Assembly (NCBI RefSeq): GCF_030817535.1
Contig: NZ_JAUSZL010000002.1
Location: 1,984,001 to 2,048,000, forward strand
Direction of reading: 5' to 3'
From: Streptomyces sp. V3I8
Lineage (GTDB): Bacteria > Actinomycetota > Actinomycetes > Streptomycetales > Streptomycetaceae
Length of the DNA: 64,000 nucleotides
A program made the translations under genes and the position numbers. The notes beneath the pieces are model-generated. The model was not told the origin of the DNA and made no database searches. It saw only the letters and a program-made list of their open reading frames with translations. Within the stretch, counting starts at the first letter, position 1; every line of letters begins with the position of its first letter. Positions 8,098-15,788 of the stretch are shown here, one piece after another.

Positions 8098-8487
8098 TCA
8101 GCGCTGTCGGGTCGGGTCGCGGTTGAGCTGGGCCACGAGTTCGCGGTTGGTCGCGCGGGCGGCGTTCAGCTCGTCGCCACCCACGCCGGGAGTGGTGCGC
8201 GGGAGCTTGACGAACTCCTCCAGCGGCAGTCCCGACTTGCGGTGCTGGTCCTGGCACGTGCGGCACAGCCCACGGCTTTTCGACGGCAGATCGCACTCCG
8301 GCACCGGGCAGGCCCGCATGCCCAGCAGGGGGTGGCCGACCGGCGCGCTCAGCACACGTCGTTCAGCGTCCCAGCCGACCTCCGCGAAGAACCCCGGCTC
8401 GATCAGCGACCGCAGGAACGCGGCCCGCTCCTCCTCGCTGGCGCCTGGAGTCGGCGGCGCCGCGGGGAGCGTCACCGCCGCCGTCAT
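8098..8487 (-). CDS. Putative truncated recombinase partner with CxxxC...CxxC finger (129 aa)
   Basis: The ATG at 8487 overlaps the upstream recombinase stop by 4 nt (ATGA), showing translational coupling. After an Ala/Pro-rich start it carries a zinc-finger-like segment, RACPVPECDLPSKSRGLC plus RTCQDQH, at about residues 58-81. Such fingers occur in the large accessory proteins encoded after tyrosine recombinases in Streptomyces mobile elements. The product stops soon after the finger, far shorter than those proteins, and a C-terminal piece lies out of frame at 7945. It is probably a truncated version. Confidence 0.5.
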   Translation of the reverse strand: MTAAVTLPAAPPTPGASEEERAAFLRSLIEPGFFAEVGWDAERRVLSAPVGHPLLGMRACPVPECDLPSKSRGLCRTCQDQHRKSGLPLEEFVKLPRTTPGVGGDELNAARATNRELVAQLNRDPTRQR

Positions 8488-9237
8488 CGGCCCTCTCCCG
8501 CCAGCTCACGCGGCGAAGGCACTCGGTCCACGGCCCGGCGCAGCCGGTCCGGGTCCGGGTGCAGGTACGGCTCGGCGCTGGACAGCCGCGCGTGATCGAG
8601 CAGGGCGGCCACCTCATCCAGACTGCCGCCGACGTCCGCGACGTTGCTGGCCATCGCGTGCCGGAGCATGTGCGGTGTCACGATCCGCGACAGCCCGGCC
8701 CGCTTCGACAGCCGCACCAGCAGCTCGGTGACGCCATCCGGGCTCATCGGGGCGCCCAGTGGCTCAGCGAACAGGTTCACCAGCACGAAGTCGCTCGCCG
8801 CGCCGTGCGGCAGCGCCATTCGCTCGATCACGTACTGGTCGTGGGACTGGACCACCAGGAAGTCGACCGGCTTGGCCTTCCCCGGTCCCGCGCTCCGCTG
8901 CCGCTTGGCGAACGCCCGGTTGATGTTCTCCCGCCGCAGGACATGGAGGTGGGAGCCGGTCATCCGGCAGCCCAACGCGGTGGAGTCCGGCATGAAGTGC
9001 ATGTCCTCGCGCCGCAGGCCCGCCGCGATACCGCGGCGTAGTCCAGCTCGGGCGACATGTACGTAGGAATCGGGTCGCCCATCGGGGCCTCCGTGCTCGG
9101 TGGGTCGCTCCCTCGCACGCTCACTGTTCCCGCAGTCACCGGCGTGGTTGAACCGCACGCGCCCCCGCAGGTGCTCCAGCGGCCTCGCCCGCCGCGCCGC
9201 AGGGCGGGCATATCTGCTCGTCAGAACCTGTGGAATG
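8484..9237 (-). pseudogene. Tyrosine recombinase (integrase), frameshifted and N-terminally lost
   Basis: The C-terminal catalytic half is readable: HMLRHAMASNVADVGGS carries the Arg and His, LLDHARLSSAEPYLHP supplies the second His and the tyrosine. Upstream the frame shifts by one nucleotide near 9040: GDPIPTYMSPELDY is in one frame and RRGIAAGLRREDMHF in the next. Farther upstream no core-binding domain is recognisable, and the region ends at the 23-bp hairpin. The enzyme would have integrated or excised a mobile element; it cannot be functional as read. Confidence 0.7.
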
Positions 9238-9288
9238 CGTAAGCGCCGACGCCCACGGACTAGAGGTCCGTGGGCGTCGGCGCTTACG
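9238..9288. terminator. Strong hairpin: perfect 23-bp arms, 5-nt loop
   Basis: Arms 9238-9260 and 9266-9288 are perfectly complementary around TAGAG. Each begins or ends with CGTAAGCGCCGACGCCC or its complement. There is no U-tract, as often in Streptomyces terminators. It lies upstream of the recombinase relic, so it could instead be a recombination site or a remnant element end. Confidence 0.5.
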
Positions 9289-9423
9289 GCGGTCAGTTCT
9301 GCTGTCACGCTCTGGCCTGAAGAGATCGGCTCTCTGTAAACCATGTTTTCGATCATGTTGCTTTGCGCTTGGGCGTGGTGGGGTTCGTGAGCTGTGTGTA
9401 CAACTCACGAACCAATAGGGCAG

Positions 9424-9552
9424 ATTGACCACGGCCTTTTCCTGGGCTGGACCGTCACCGCAGGACTCATGCGCTACAGCGGACCCGCCTACCGGTACCG
9501 ACACCGCGAACTCCAGCACTGGCTCCGCCGGCACCCCACACAAGCCACCTGA
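9424..9552 (+). pseudogene. C-terminal fragment of a large NTPase/STAND-like protein
   Basis: The 42 codons before the TGA at 9550 read GLMRYSGPAYRYRHRELQHW and are well biased at third positions. A hydrophobic-Arg-Tyr, Tyr-Arg-His, Leu-Gln pattern of this type ends many Streptomyces NACHT/AAA-type NTPases. Nothing of the ATPase core remains upstream, so I treat it as a decayed tail. Confidence 0.35.
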
Positions 9553-9820
9553 CGGGAAGCCCGCCCGGGTGTGAGCAGCCGCCTCCACGACGGTCAGCCA
9601 GCCGATGACGACCGGACGACAGCAGCCACCCGGTCACCACACGACAGCAGTCCGCCGCCCCTCATGCACGCCCTGCCATCAAGCAGCCGGCACTCCACAC
9701 TGCCGGCACTCACCTGCTGCTACCAGCACGCCTGCTCACGCCACGGCCGGATTTCGACGCTTGACCTTTCAACTTATGCGCCTCTAGCGTGCCAGCATCC
9801 CCTACCGAATGGAGTGTTCC

Positions 9821-10201
9821 ATGCGCCTGAAGGCCCTTGCCCTGGCAGCCATACCCGCAGCTTTCCTCGGTGTCATGGTCTCCGCGCCGACCGCTTCCGC
9901 CTGGTCCCCCGGCAACTGTCCGCAGGGTTCGTTCTGCACCTGGGCCGACTACTGGTACGAGAAGACCGACCAGACGCCGTCACTGAAGACCGGGACCGAG
10001 TGGTCGGGCAATGCCGCCGCGAGCATCTTCTACAACAACACTTCCCGCGACATCACGATGACGTACGTGCGCATCACGGACGGCGAAGACGCGCAGGAAT
10101 TCACATCCTGCGCCGCCGCGCACTCGGGCAGTTACTTCACCTCACCCATGTACGTCACGGACGTGTCCTGGCGCGAGGACGACGGCACCCCCTGCTGGTG
10201 A
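9821..10201 (+). CDS. Secreted peptidase-inhibitor I36-like protein
   Basis: A 126-residue exported protein. A Sec signal peptide (MRLKALALAAIPAAFLG..., ending PTASA) is followed by a small domain with the motif CPQGSFCTWADYWYE and two further cysteines, typical of the I36 family of small Streptomyces secreted inhibitors. The start at 9821 is chosen over 9809 because GGAG lies 8 nt before it. Mature size near 95 residues fits. Related sequences occur at 18640 (broken) and probably 30161. The target protease, if any, is unknown. Confidence 0.82.
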   Translation: MRLKALALAAIPAAFLGVMVSAPTASAWSPGNCPQGSFCTWADYWYEKTDQTPSLKTGTEWSGNAAASIFYNNTSRDITMTYVRITDGEDAQEFTSCAAAHSGSYFTSPMYVTDVSWREDDGTPCW

Positions 10202-10318
10202 CCGTCCGAGGCCAGCCCGCCGGGACGATAAGGGAGAAAATTCTCCCTCGCTTCCCAGCGGACAAATCGCGCCTTGGGCCGCATCGGACACGACTGTCAG
10301 AACCGTTGAAATAGCAGG

Positions 10319-11074
10319 TCAGCGAGCGCCCGGAGAGCACGGCGCGCGCCGACTACTTACCTGCAGAGCCCACTTCCGCCGGCAAAGAAGGAGCGAGATT
10401 CTCCATCGCCCCAGGTCAGGGCATTTTGGAGCCGCTGGGGGTATCACCCCGGGGTGATAAAGGGAGGGGCCAGTTATCGCCCGGGGGTTATAAAACCACG
10501 TCGGTTTGTGCATCAGGGGGACAACCTGCGAAAGGGTGCCCGCGAGGTCGGCAGGCCAGATGTGCACTGGGGGCGCGAGCCAGGCGTCGATATCGGCCTG
10601 GACGTAGCCGCCCGCGCGGCGGGTGAGTTCGTCCCGGACGGCTTCGTCCCCGGTACGGGGTTCGGTCTGCTCCAGCGTGCCCAGCTCGCGCAGCGCCTGG
10701 AGCTCATCGGCGCGGGCCGCGATCCGGGCGGCTTCGCGTAGCTCGGCTTCCCGGGCATCGGCGGCCGCGGCGTCGGCGGCGAGCTCGGCCTGGACGACGT
10801 CGTCGACGTCGTCGACGTCCGGGTCGTAGACGGTGCCCGGCACCGCGTCGGCCAGCAGCTGGTGCAGGCGCTCCCGCTCCGCGAGCTCCGCCCGGCCGCG
10901 GACGTCGTCGGCCAGGTCCTCGTGCCGCGAGTCCTGCCGGGCATCGAACCGCGCTTCCTCGAGGGCCGCCGCGACGGCGCCGGCGTCCATGCGCTTCGCC
11001 CGGCGCCGTACGACGCGGGCGCGGTCGACCGGCTCGCGGGGCGCGGCGACGCGAGGGACGAGCGGTCGGCGCAT
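10319..11074 (-). CDS. Uncharacterised coiled, acidic/alanine-rich protein, probably truncated
   Basis: From the ATG at 11074 the frame encodes a basic N-terminus (RARVVRRRAKR), then a long Glu/Ala/Arg helix-rich stretch with an acidic patch VYDPDVDDVDDVV, and then a distinct segment ADIDAWLAPPVHIW with MHKPTWFYNPRA. The final ~40 residues lose protein character, suggesting 3' truncation near 10440. It follows the tpg relic, whose own C-terminus runs into it in another frame. I do not recognise the family; the context suggests plasmid or telomere-type DNA. Confidence 0.45.
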   Translation of the reverse strand: MRRPLVPRVAAPREPVDRARVVRRRAKRMDAGAVAAALEEARFDARQDSRHEDLADDVRGRAELAERERLHQLLADAVPGTVYDPDVDDVDDVVQAELAADAAAADAREAELREAARIAARADELQALRELGTLEQTEPRTGDEAVRDELTRRAGGYVQADIDAWLAPPVHIWPADLAGTLSQVVPLMHKPTWFYNPRAITGPSLYHPGVIPPAAPKCPDLGRWRISLLLCRRKWALQVSSRRAPCSPGAR

Positions 11075-11089
11075 GGTGCTCCGGGGTGG

Positions 11090-11632
11090 CCAGGGCGTGG
11101 TCATCGGCACGGGTGCCCCATTGCGTGAAATACGACTCGGCGATGGCTTCCGCGACGATCGGATTTAGATCTTCCTCCGTCGCTCCGGCTTCCTGGAGCT
11201 CCAGAATCTGCTTCGCGTAGGTGGGCGAGATCGGGGTGGTGATGGTGCGGATGCGGCCTTCGTCCGAGCACGTGAATCCGAAGTACGCCGTCACCTCCAC
11301 CATCATCCCGCCGGAGGTGGACGCCTGTTCGCGTGCCTGTGCCCTGACCTGGGGTTACCACTCGGATTCGATCTCCTCCACCAGGGCGGCTTGGAGGCGC
11401 TTCTGCGGGGACGTCAGCTTCCCGGCCCGGTAGGCTCCACTATCCGGCGTGAAACGCCCAGGCGCTCCGCCAGGGCCTTGGTCGACCCCTTGGCCCGCGC
11501 GAGAAGGAACTTCACCTGAGTCTTTGCGGATTTCGGCGCGGGTCGGGTGAAGACCTTCCGCTCCGCCCGCACCAAGACCTCCAGGCCCTTGCCGCGACGC
11601 GGGGCCGGCTGCTGCTGCTCGTGATCGCTCAT
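11090..11632 (-). pseudogene. tpg: Terminal-protein gene (tpg-like) inactivated by frameshift and nonsense change
   Basis: Pieces in order match the Streptomyces telomere terminal protein. VRAERKVFTRPAPKSAKTQV opens it, LLARAKGSTKALAERLGVS continues, YRAGKLTSPQKRLQA follows, and MVEVTAYFGFT, ISPTYAKQI, TEEDLNPIVAEAI and YFTQWGTRADD close it. One base is missing near 11437 (GTGGAG then CCTACC, expected CGCTAC), shifting the frame. A TAA at 11355-11357 (TGG TAA CCC) replaces a probable glutamine codon. The last residues are also lost. Functional Tpg proteins cap the ends of linear replicons; this copy cannot make one polypeptide as read. Confidence 0.78.
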
Positions 11633-11677
11633 GACTCCCAGGGATCACGGATCGCCTGTGGACAAGAGCCGGGCTGC

Positions 11678-11704
11678 GCGACCAAGTTGCTTGCGACCAA
11701 GTTG
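11678..11704. repeat. Direct repeat GCGACCAAGTTG, two copies 15 bp apart
   Basis: Copies at 11678-11689 and 11693-11704 are identical 12-mers. The core CCAAGTTG recurs in the inverted pairs near 14605-14629 and 15665-15689. This looks like a protein-binding motif shared by the regulator-rich region. Confidence 0.5.
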
Positions 11705-11736
11705 AGAGAGGTTTGGGACGGCAGAGGGAGGAACGC

Positions 11737-11868
11737 CTTGCAGCCCGGTGGCTGGCTGCTGTTCACAGACGGCATCACCGAAGCCCGCGGCATGGACTAC
11801 CACCAAGACGGCTGGAGGACGACGTCACCGTTTCGCTCTGCGGGTGGCACGGTCCGGGCACTCGGTGA
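11737..11868 (+). pseudogene. Fragment of a SpoIIE/PP2C-type serine phosphatase
   Basis: LQPGGWLLFTDGITEARG is the classic metal-binding motif near the C-terminus of SpoIIE-type phosphatases. After a short gap, DDVTVSLCGWHG and a TGA (11866) form the usual DDxT end in another frame. An internal deletion with frameshift has removed the residues between. The intact enzyme would dephosphorylate STAS antagonists such as those nearby. Confidence 0.6.
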
Positions 11869-11952
11869 GAGGAAGGGGACGCGGTTGTCCGAGCCACCGC
11901 TGGAGGAGCCTGCACCACTTGAACGGAGTGAGGGTCGGACCGGCAGAGCCGC

Positions 11953-12294
11953 CTACCTCCGGAGGGCGGCTTCCAACGTGGGGTAGACGTCGATGACCTG
12001 GTCCAGGCCGACGATCTGCATGGTCTGCAGGGGTGTAGCGGGGACGCTGCTGAGGCGCAGCCAACCGCCTGCGGCGTGCAGGCTGCGGTTGGCGCGGAGC
12101 AGGGCGTTGATGCCGGTGGAGTCGGTGAAGGTGACGTGGGAGAAGTCCGCGACGGCGCAGGGCAGTCGGCCGGTCGTGGTGAGGGCACTCTCCAGGGCTG
12201 CTGCGCTGTTGTAGTCCAGTTCCCCCGTGGGGGTGAGAACGGTGATGCCGCGCGGGGTGAGGGTCGTGCGGATCTGTAGGCGTTCGCTATGCAA
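11953..12294 (-). CDS. STAS-domain anti-sigma factor antagonist
   Basis: A 113-residue single-domain STAS protein. The N-terminal strand region (ITVLTPTGELDYNSAAALES) and the phosphorylation loop FTDSTGINALL are intact; the serine after Asp is the usual kinase target. Such proteins release a sigma factor by binding its anti-sigma ATPase when dephosphorylated. The ATG at 12294 fits the domain boundary. It runs opposite to the phosphatase relic at 11737, and two ATPase genes lie within 5 kb, but its cognate partner cannot be assigned. Confidence 0.92.
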   Translation of the reverse strand: MHSERLQIRTTLTPRGITVLTPTGELDYNSAAALESALTTTGRLPCAVADFSHVTFTDSTGINALLRANRSLHAAGGWLRLSSVPATPLQTMQIVGLDQVIDVYPTLEAALRR

Positions 12295-12578
12295 GGTGCC
12301 ACCTTCCTGGCGGCTTCGGGACCGTCGGCCGTGAGAGGGGCCCGGTCATCAGCCCAGCTCAGTTGCCCTGCCGGTGTCAACTTCCGCGGAGCTCCCTGGC
12401 TGTCGACGACCGTGAGCAGACCGCGCTCTTCGAACTCGCCGACGGCTGCGGGCAGGAGAGCGTCGACTATCAGCCGACGCCGTAACGGGCCCCGGTCCGG
12501 ACCCGTGCAAGCGGTTGCGCCCGCCGGATGCGGGACAGACGCTCATCAGATGAGGAGGGTACAAGGAGGGAGTCGACG

Positions 12579-12917
12579 GTGACAGCCGACGCCATATCCG
12601 CTGCCGGTCTTTCGGCACAGCCACCTGCACAGGAGCAGCTGGAGGAACTGCGCGAGGAGAACGCACAGCTTCAACGGGCGGTGCACTCACACGCTGTGGT
12701 GGACCAGGCCATCGGTGTCGTCGTCGCCGTGGGCCGACTGACACCCGAGCAGGGCTGGCACGTCCTGCGGGAGGTCTCCCAGCACACCAACATCAAACTG
12801 CGGCATGTCGCGGAATACCTCGTCGCATGGGCCCACACCCAGGAACTGCCCGAGCGCATCAGCGCCCAGCTGCAGCACCAGCTGGAGAGCGCGCACATCC
12901 TGCACATCAAAGAATGA
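12579..12917 (+). CDS. ANTAR-domain protein
   Basis: A 112-residue protein. A short coiled-coil (EQLEELREENAQLQRAV) precedes a C-terminal ANTAR domain (QAIGVVVAVGRLTPEQGW then LREVSQHTNIKLRHVAEYLV). ANTAR domains bind paired RNA hairpins to antiterminate transcription. The GTG at 12579 has an AAGGAGG site upstream and is chosen over the 12528 start. There is no sensory GAF domain, unlike the protein at 15789, so activity may depend on a partner. Confidence 0.88.
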   Translation: MTADAISAAGLSAQPPAQEQLEELREENAQLQRAVHSHAVVDQAIGVVVAVGRLTPEQGWHVLREVSQHTNIKLRHVAEYLVAWAHTQELPERISAQLQHQLESAHILHIKE

Positions 12918-13335
12918 GCAGGATGGAACAGGACTGGTGAAGGAAGAAGTGGTGACCCGGTCGGTCACGGCGGGGTTTGGACAAAAGCCCCGGCAGAGTC
13001 CTCCGGGCGCGCTCCGGGGGACTTTGTATGCCACACCAACCAATGCTTGATGCCCCGCACGGATGGCGGAGCAGAGCGTATCCCCTGCATGGATCCGTCG
13101 TTGATACGGCAGCGCGCTCCGGCCCTCCCTCCTGGCCGGATGCGTTGTTGCCGAGGGCCCGGCGTACCGCAGTCGCCGCCGGGTCCTCTCCTACGTCCGG
13201 CACAGGCGGCACGCCTTGGACGAAGACGCCGGCCGTATCCGTCCCCTCGTGCAAGAGGGCCAGCACCTGAACACAGCCGGCCCCCATACCGGCTCGATCT
13301 TCGGGTGCAGCAGCAACGACTGTGCGTGAGGAGAC
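12918..13335. other. Stretch without a convincing gene
   Basis: A plus-strand frame ending at 13329 (tail GSIFGCSSNDCA) has coding-like third positions from about 13144 but no start and no recognised family; it may be another relic tail. Nothing else is visible. Confidence 0.4.
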
Positions 13336-13761
13336 TCAGACCAGGGTGCGCGCCACAGCCTCGCCGGGCGGATCGGCCAGCGCGATGTGCGCCGTGATCC
13401 GTTTGCCCGCCGTATCCGGCCGCACCACGAGGTATGCGCTCACCGCTTTGACGATCTCCAGACCGTGCTGGCCGATCCGGCCCGGATCGGATCTCTGCGC
13501 CACCGGCATGACGGGCGCGCTGTCCCACATCGTGACCTCCACCCACTGCGTGGTGATCCCCAGTTTCATCATCACCGGCCCCGGCGCGTACTTGAGCGCG
13601 TTGGTGACCAGCTCGCTGACGACCAGCTGGGTGAGATCCCTGGCCCGCGCCGGCACCACCACACGGTGTTCGGCAACAGCCCGGTCCAGAAAGGCAAGAG
13701 CGTGCCGGCGGGCCTGGGCGATGCAGCCGCCGCCCGCGTCCAGCGCGTAGCTTGCCTGCAT
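13336..13761 (-). CDS. Anti-sigma-type serine kinase/ATPase (HATPase_c family)
   Basis: A 141-residue GHKL-type ATPase. The N-box helix LTQLVVSELVTNALKYAPGP, the G1 region (MWDSAPVMPV) and the G2 loop DPGRIGQHGLEIV are in order. These proteins bind a sigma factor or phosphorylate a STAS antagonist. The G1 aspartate is in VTMWDSA, as in most Streptomyces members. The ATG at 13761 lacks a clear ribosome site; a TTG at 13812 with GAAGAGGGGC upstream is an alternative. It lies divergent from the STAS frame at 13978. Confidence 0.88.
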   Translation of the reverse strand: MQASYALDAGGGCIAQARRHALAFLDRAVAEHRVVVPARARDLTQLVVSELVTNALKYAPGPVMMKLGITTQWVEVTMWDSAPVMPVAQRSDPGRIGQHGLEIVKAVSAYLVVRPDTAGKRITAHIALADPPGEAVARTLV

Positions 13762-13977
13762 CAGACCGGCCGTCGGCGCCGTCCGGCCAGTACCCTCGCC
13801 GTCGGAGTCCAACTGCTCTCGCCCCTCTTCACGTGGTCGACATCTCGGTGTACCCGGCGTCCGACCACCCACACCGCCAAGAACCACCATCAGACACCAC
13901 CGGCGTGTGGTGACTTCCCAGTAGGGCAGAATCGCCCTGTCCCCGCACTTTAAGTTGGTGCAACAGTCGAAGAGACG

Positions 13978-14340
13978 GTAAGCAGGATCCACGAGGCCAG
14001 CCCGGAAGACCGGCTCTCCATCGAATGCCGCACCCACGGCGGCATCCTTGTCGTCACCGTCAAGGGCGAGCTCGACGCCGACGTCTGCCCGATACTCGAA
14101 GCCGCTCTGCACGTTCGAGACGGCCTCCAGCCGCCGCGCATCGTCCTCGACCTCCACGGCCTGACCTTCATGGACTCCAGCGGCGTCAACCTCTTCGCCA
14201 ACACCTACCAGATGCTCAACGCCGCCGGCGGATGGCTGCGCATCGCCGCCGTACCCGCCGTCGAACGCGTCCTGAACCTGGTCGGCCTCGACACCGTCAT
14301 CACCTGCCACCCCACCCTCGAAGACGCCCTCAACGGCTGA
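13978..14340 (+). pseudogene. STAS-domain antagonist frame without a standard start codon
   Basis: The frame encodes a complete 120-residue STAS domain (GGILVVTVKGELDADVCP, then FMDSSGVNLFANTYQ with the phospho-serine loop, then TVITCHPTLEDALNG and TGA). A TAA at 13951-13953 closes the frame upstream and no ATG, GTG or TTG precedes the domain. The likely original start is now GTA at 13978 (GTA AGC AGG), preceded by a possible site GAAGAGACG. It may be a pseudogene by start-codon loss, or use a rare start, or reflect a base error. Codon bias is still good, so loss would be recent. Confidence 0.7.
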
Positions 14341-14404
14341 GCGCAGCCTCAACCCCGACCGGCCAGCCCTCGCGCCGCCGTACGTGCTCGGTGTCTGTTT
14401 CTGC

Positions 14405-14635
14405 ACCCTGAACAAGCAGGTCAAGGGCCATCAGCCCGAGATAGGAACTTTGCGCAAGCGTTCGGGGAACGGTCACAGTGGCCGTTCCCCGAACGGAAGC
14501 CGGTGGGCTCACGGATGCGAGCGGGAGATGTGGCGTACGCCGTGGCGCTGCTCATCAGCAGCGCCACCCAGAGGCCCCGGGGACTCCCACAGCTTGATCA
14601 ATCTCAAGTTGGCCGCGACCAACTTGGTCCGTGGG
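14405..14635. repeat. Long direct repeat, copy 1
   Basis: About 231 bp matching 15464-15695 at roughly nine in ten positions, same orientation. Inside is a hairpin with arms 14459-14472 and 14482-14495 (CGTTCGGGGAACGG), and near its end an inverted pair CAAGTTGG / CCAACTTG. The two copies bracket the secreted-protein gene at 14833. Confidence 0.85.
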
Positions 14636-14832
14636 TTCAGATCAACCGCCGAACCTGAGCCGACCACGGGCGGGAGTGAGAGATCACCGGCCTCGAACCC
14701 AGTGGCAGGACGGTGACAATCGGGACGGATCCGTAGCGGACGTACAGGGCAACCGTCACGGGTGGTGGTGGGTCGTACGGGGGGCAAGGGCACAAGCCCG
14801 CGCATTCGACGCGGGAAACAATGGGGGAGACC

Positions 14833-15450
14833 ATGCAAATCCGTACCCGAGGCATCCGTACCACCGTGGCCGCGCTGGCGGCCGTGGCCGGTGTCGCCGC
14901 AGCCGCTGTCCCGGCCGCCGCCGCCACGCCGGCCTCCGACACACCCCGGTTCCTGGAGCCGGCCGACCTGCCGCCCCACCCGTCCTCGCCGTGGTACGCC
15001 GGAGCCGTCACGGTCGGCCAGCCCGACCCGCTGCCGATGTGCGTGGGCGACGCGCTGCCGTCCACCACGACGCACCGGGAGTACTGGACGGAGTACGACA
15101 CGAACGCCCAACAGCTCACGGTCGAAGGGCGCAGCGAACAGTGGGCGAAGGACTTCGCGGCGCTGCTGCGCAAGGACCTGGCCGGCTGCGCGAAGAAGCT
15201 CATGCAGCAGGACCCGGACATCACGGCGACGCAGAAGTACTACGGCCGGCTGAACGTCGAGGAGGGCGCCGACGTCTACGGCATCCACACAGCCTCCGCC
15301 TGGGGCTCCTCCGACATCGGCCTCTTCTCGGTCGGCCGCGACGGCGCCACCGTGACGGTCGTGCGGTGGGGCCAGATGGGCACCTTCCAGCACGCCCAGG
15401 TGGCCGACTTCAAGGCCACGACCGTCACGGCGGTGAACAAGCTGTACTGA
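14833..15450 (+). CDS. Secreted protein of unknown function flanked by direct repeats
   Basis: A 205-residue exported protein. A Sec signal peptide (MQIRTRGIRTTVAALAAVAG, ending around AAAAT) precedes a soluble domain with two cysteines (PMCVGDALP and AGCAKKLM). The domain has a YGIHTASAWGSSDIGLFS segment and an alternating hydrophobic C-terminus. The ATG at 14833 is chosen over 14821 because GGGGGAG lies 5 nt before it. No enzyme motif is visible. It sits alone between two 0.23-kb repeats, so gene plus one repeat may have moved or duplicated as a unit. Confidence 0.8.
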   Translation: MQIRTRGIRTTVAALAAVAGVAAAAVPAAAATPASDTPRFLEPADLPPHPSSPWYAGAVTVGQPDPLPMCVGDALPSTTTHREYWTEYDTNAQQLTVEGRSEQWAKDFAALLRKDLAGCAKKLMQQDPDITATQKYYGRLNVEEGADVYGIHTASAWGSSDIGLFSVGRDGATVTVVRWGQMGTFQHAQVADFKATTVTAVNKLY

Positions 15451-15463
15451 GTACCGGCTCTGA

Positions 15464-15695
15464 ACCCTGAACAAGCAGGTCAAGGGCCATCAGCCCGAGA
15501 TGGGAACTTTGCGCAAGCGTTCGGGGAACGGTCACGGCGACCGTTCCCCGAACGGAAGCCGGCGGGCTCACGTGACGCGAGCAGGAGATGCGGCGTACGC
15601 CCTGGCCCTGCTCATCAGCAGCGCCGCCCAGAGGCACCGGGAACTCCCACAGCTTGATCAATCTCAAGTTGGCCGCGACCAACTTGGTCCGTGGG
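15464..15695. repeat. Long direct repeat, copy 2
   Basis: Second copy of 14405-14635. The hairpin stem is preserved (arms 15518-15533 and 15539-15554) although its loop differs, which suggests selection on the fold. After GTCCGTGGG about 36 bp of extra sequence precede a second CCGTGGGTTCAG (15733-15744), which in copy 1 follows directly. Confidence 0.85.
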
Positions 15696-15788
15696 CCACC
15701 TGCTACCAGGCTACCGAGCCCCCTCGCTCCGTGGGTTCAGGAACTTCCCAATGTCGTTGTCAAGCCGAGGCACTTCAGCCCTTCACCG

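Noticed and set aside
12295..12490. Minus-strand frame (LLPAAVGEFEERGLLTVVDS) upstream of the STAS gene
   Set aside because: Coding-like third positions but no start, no family and no clear ends; could be a relic, not listed as a gene.
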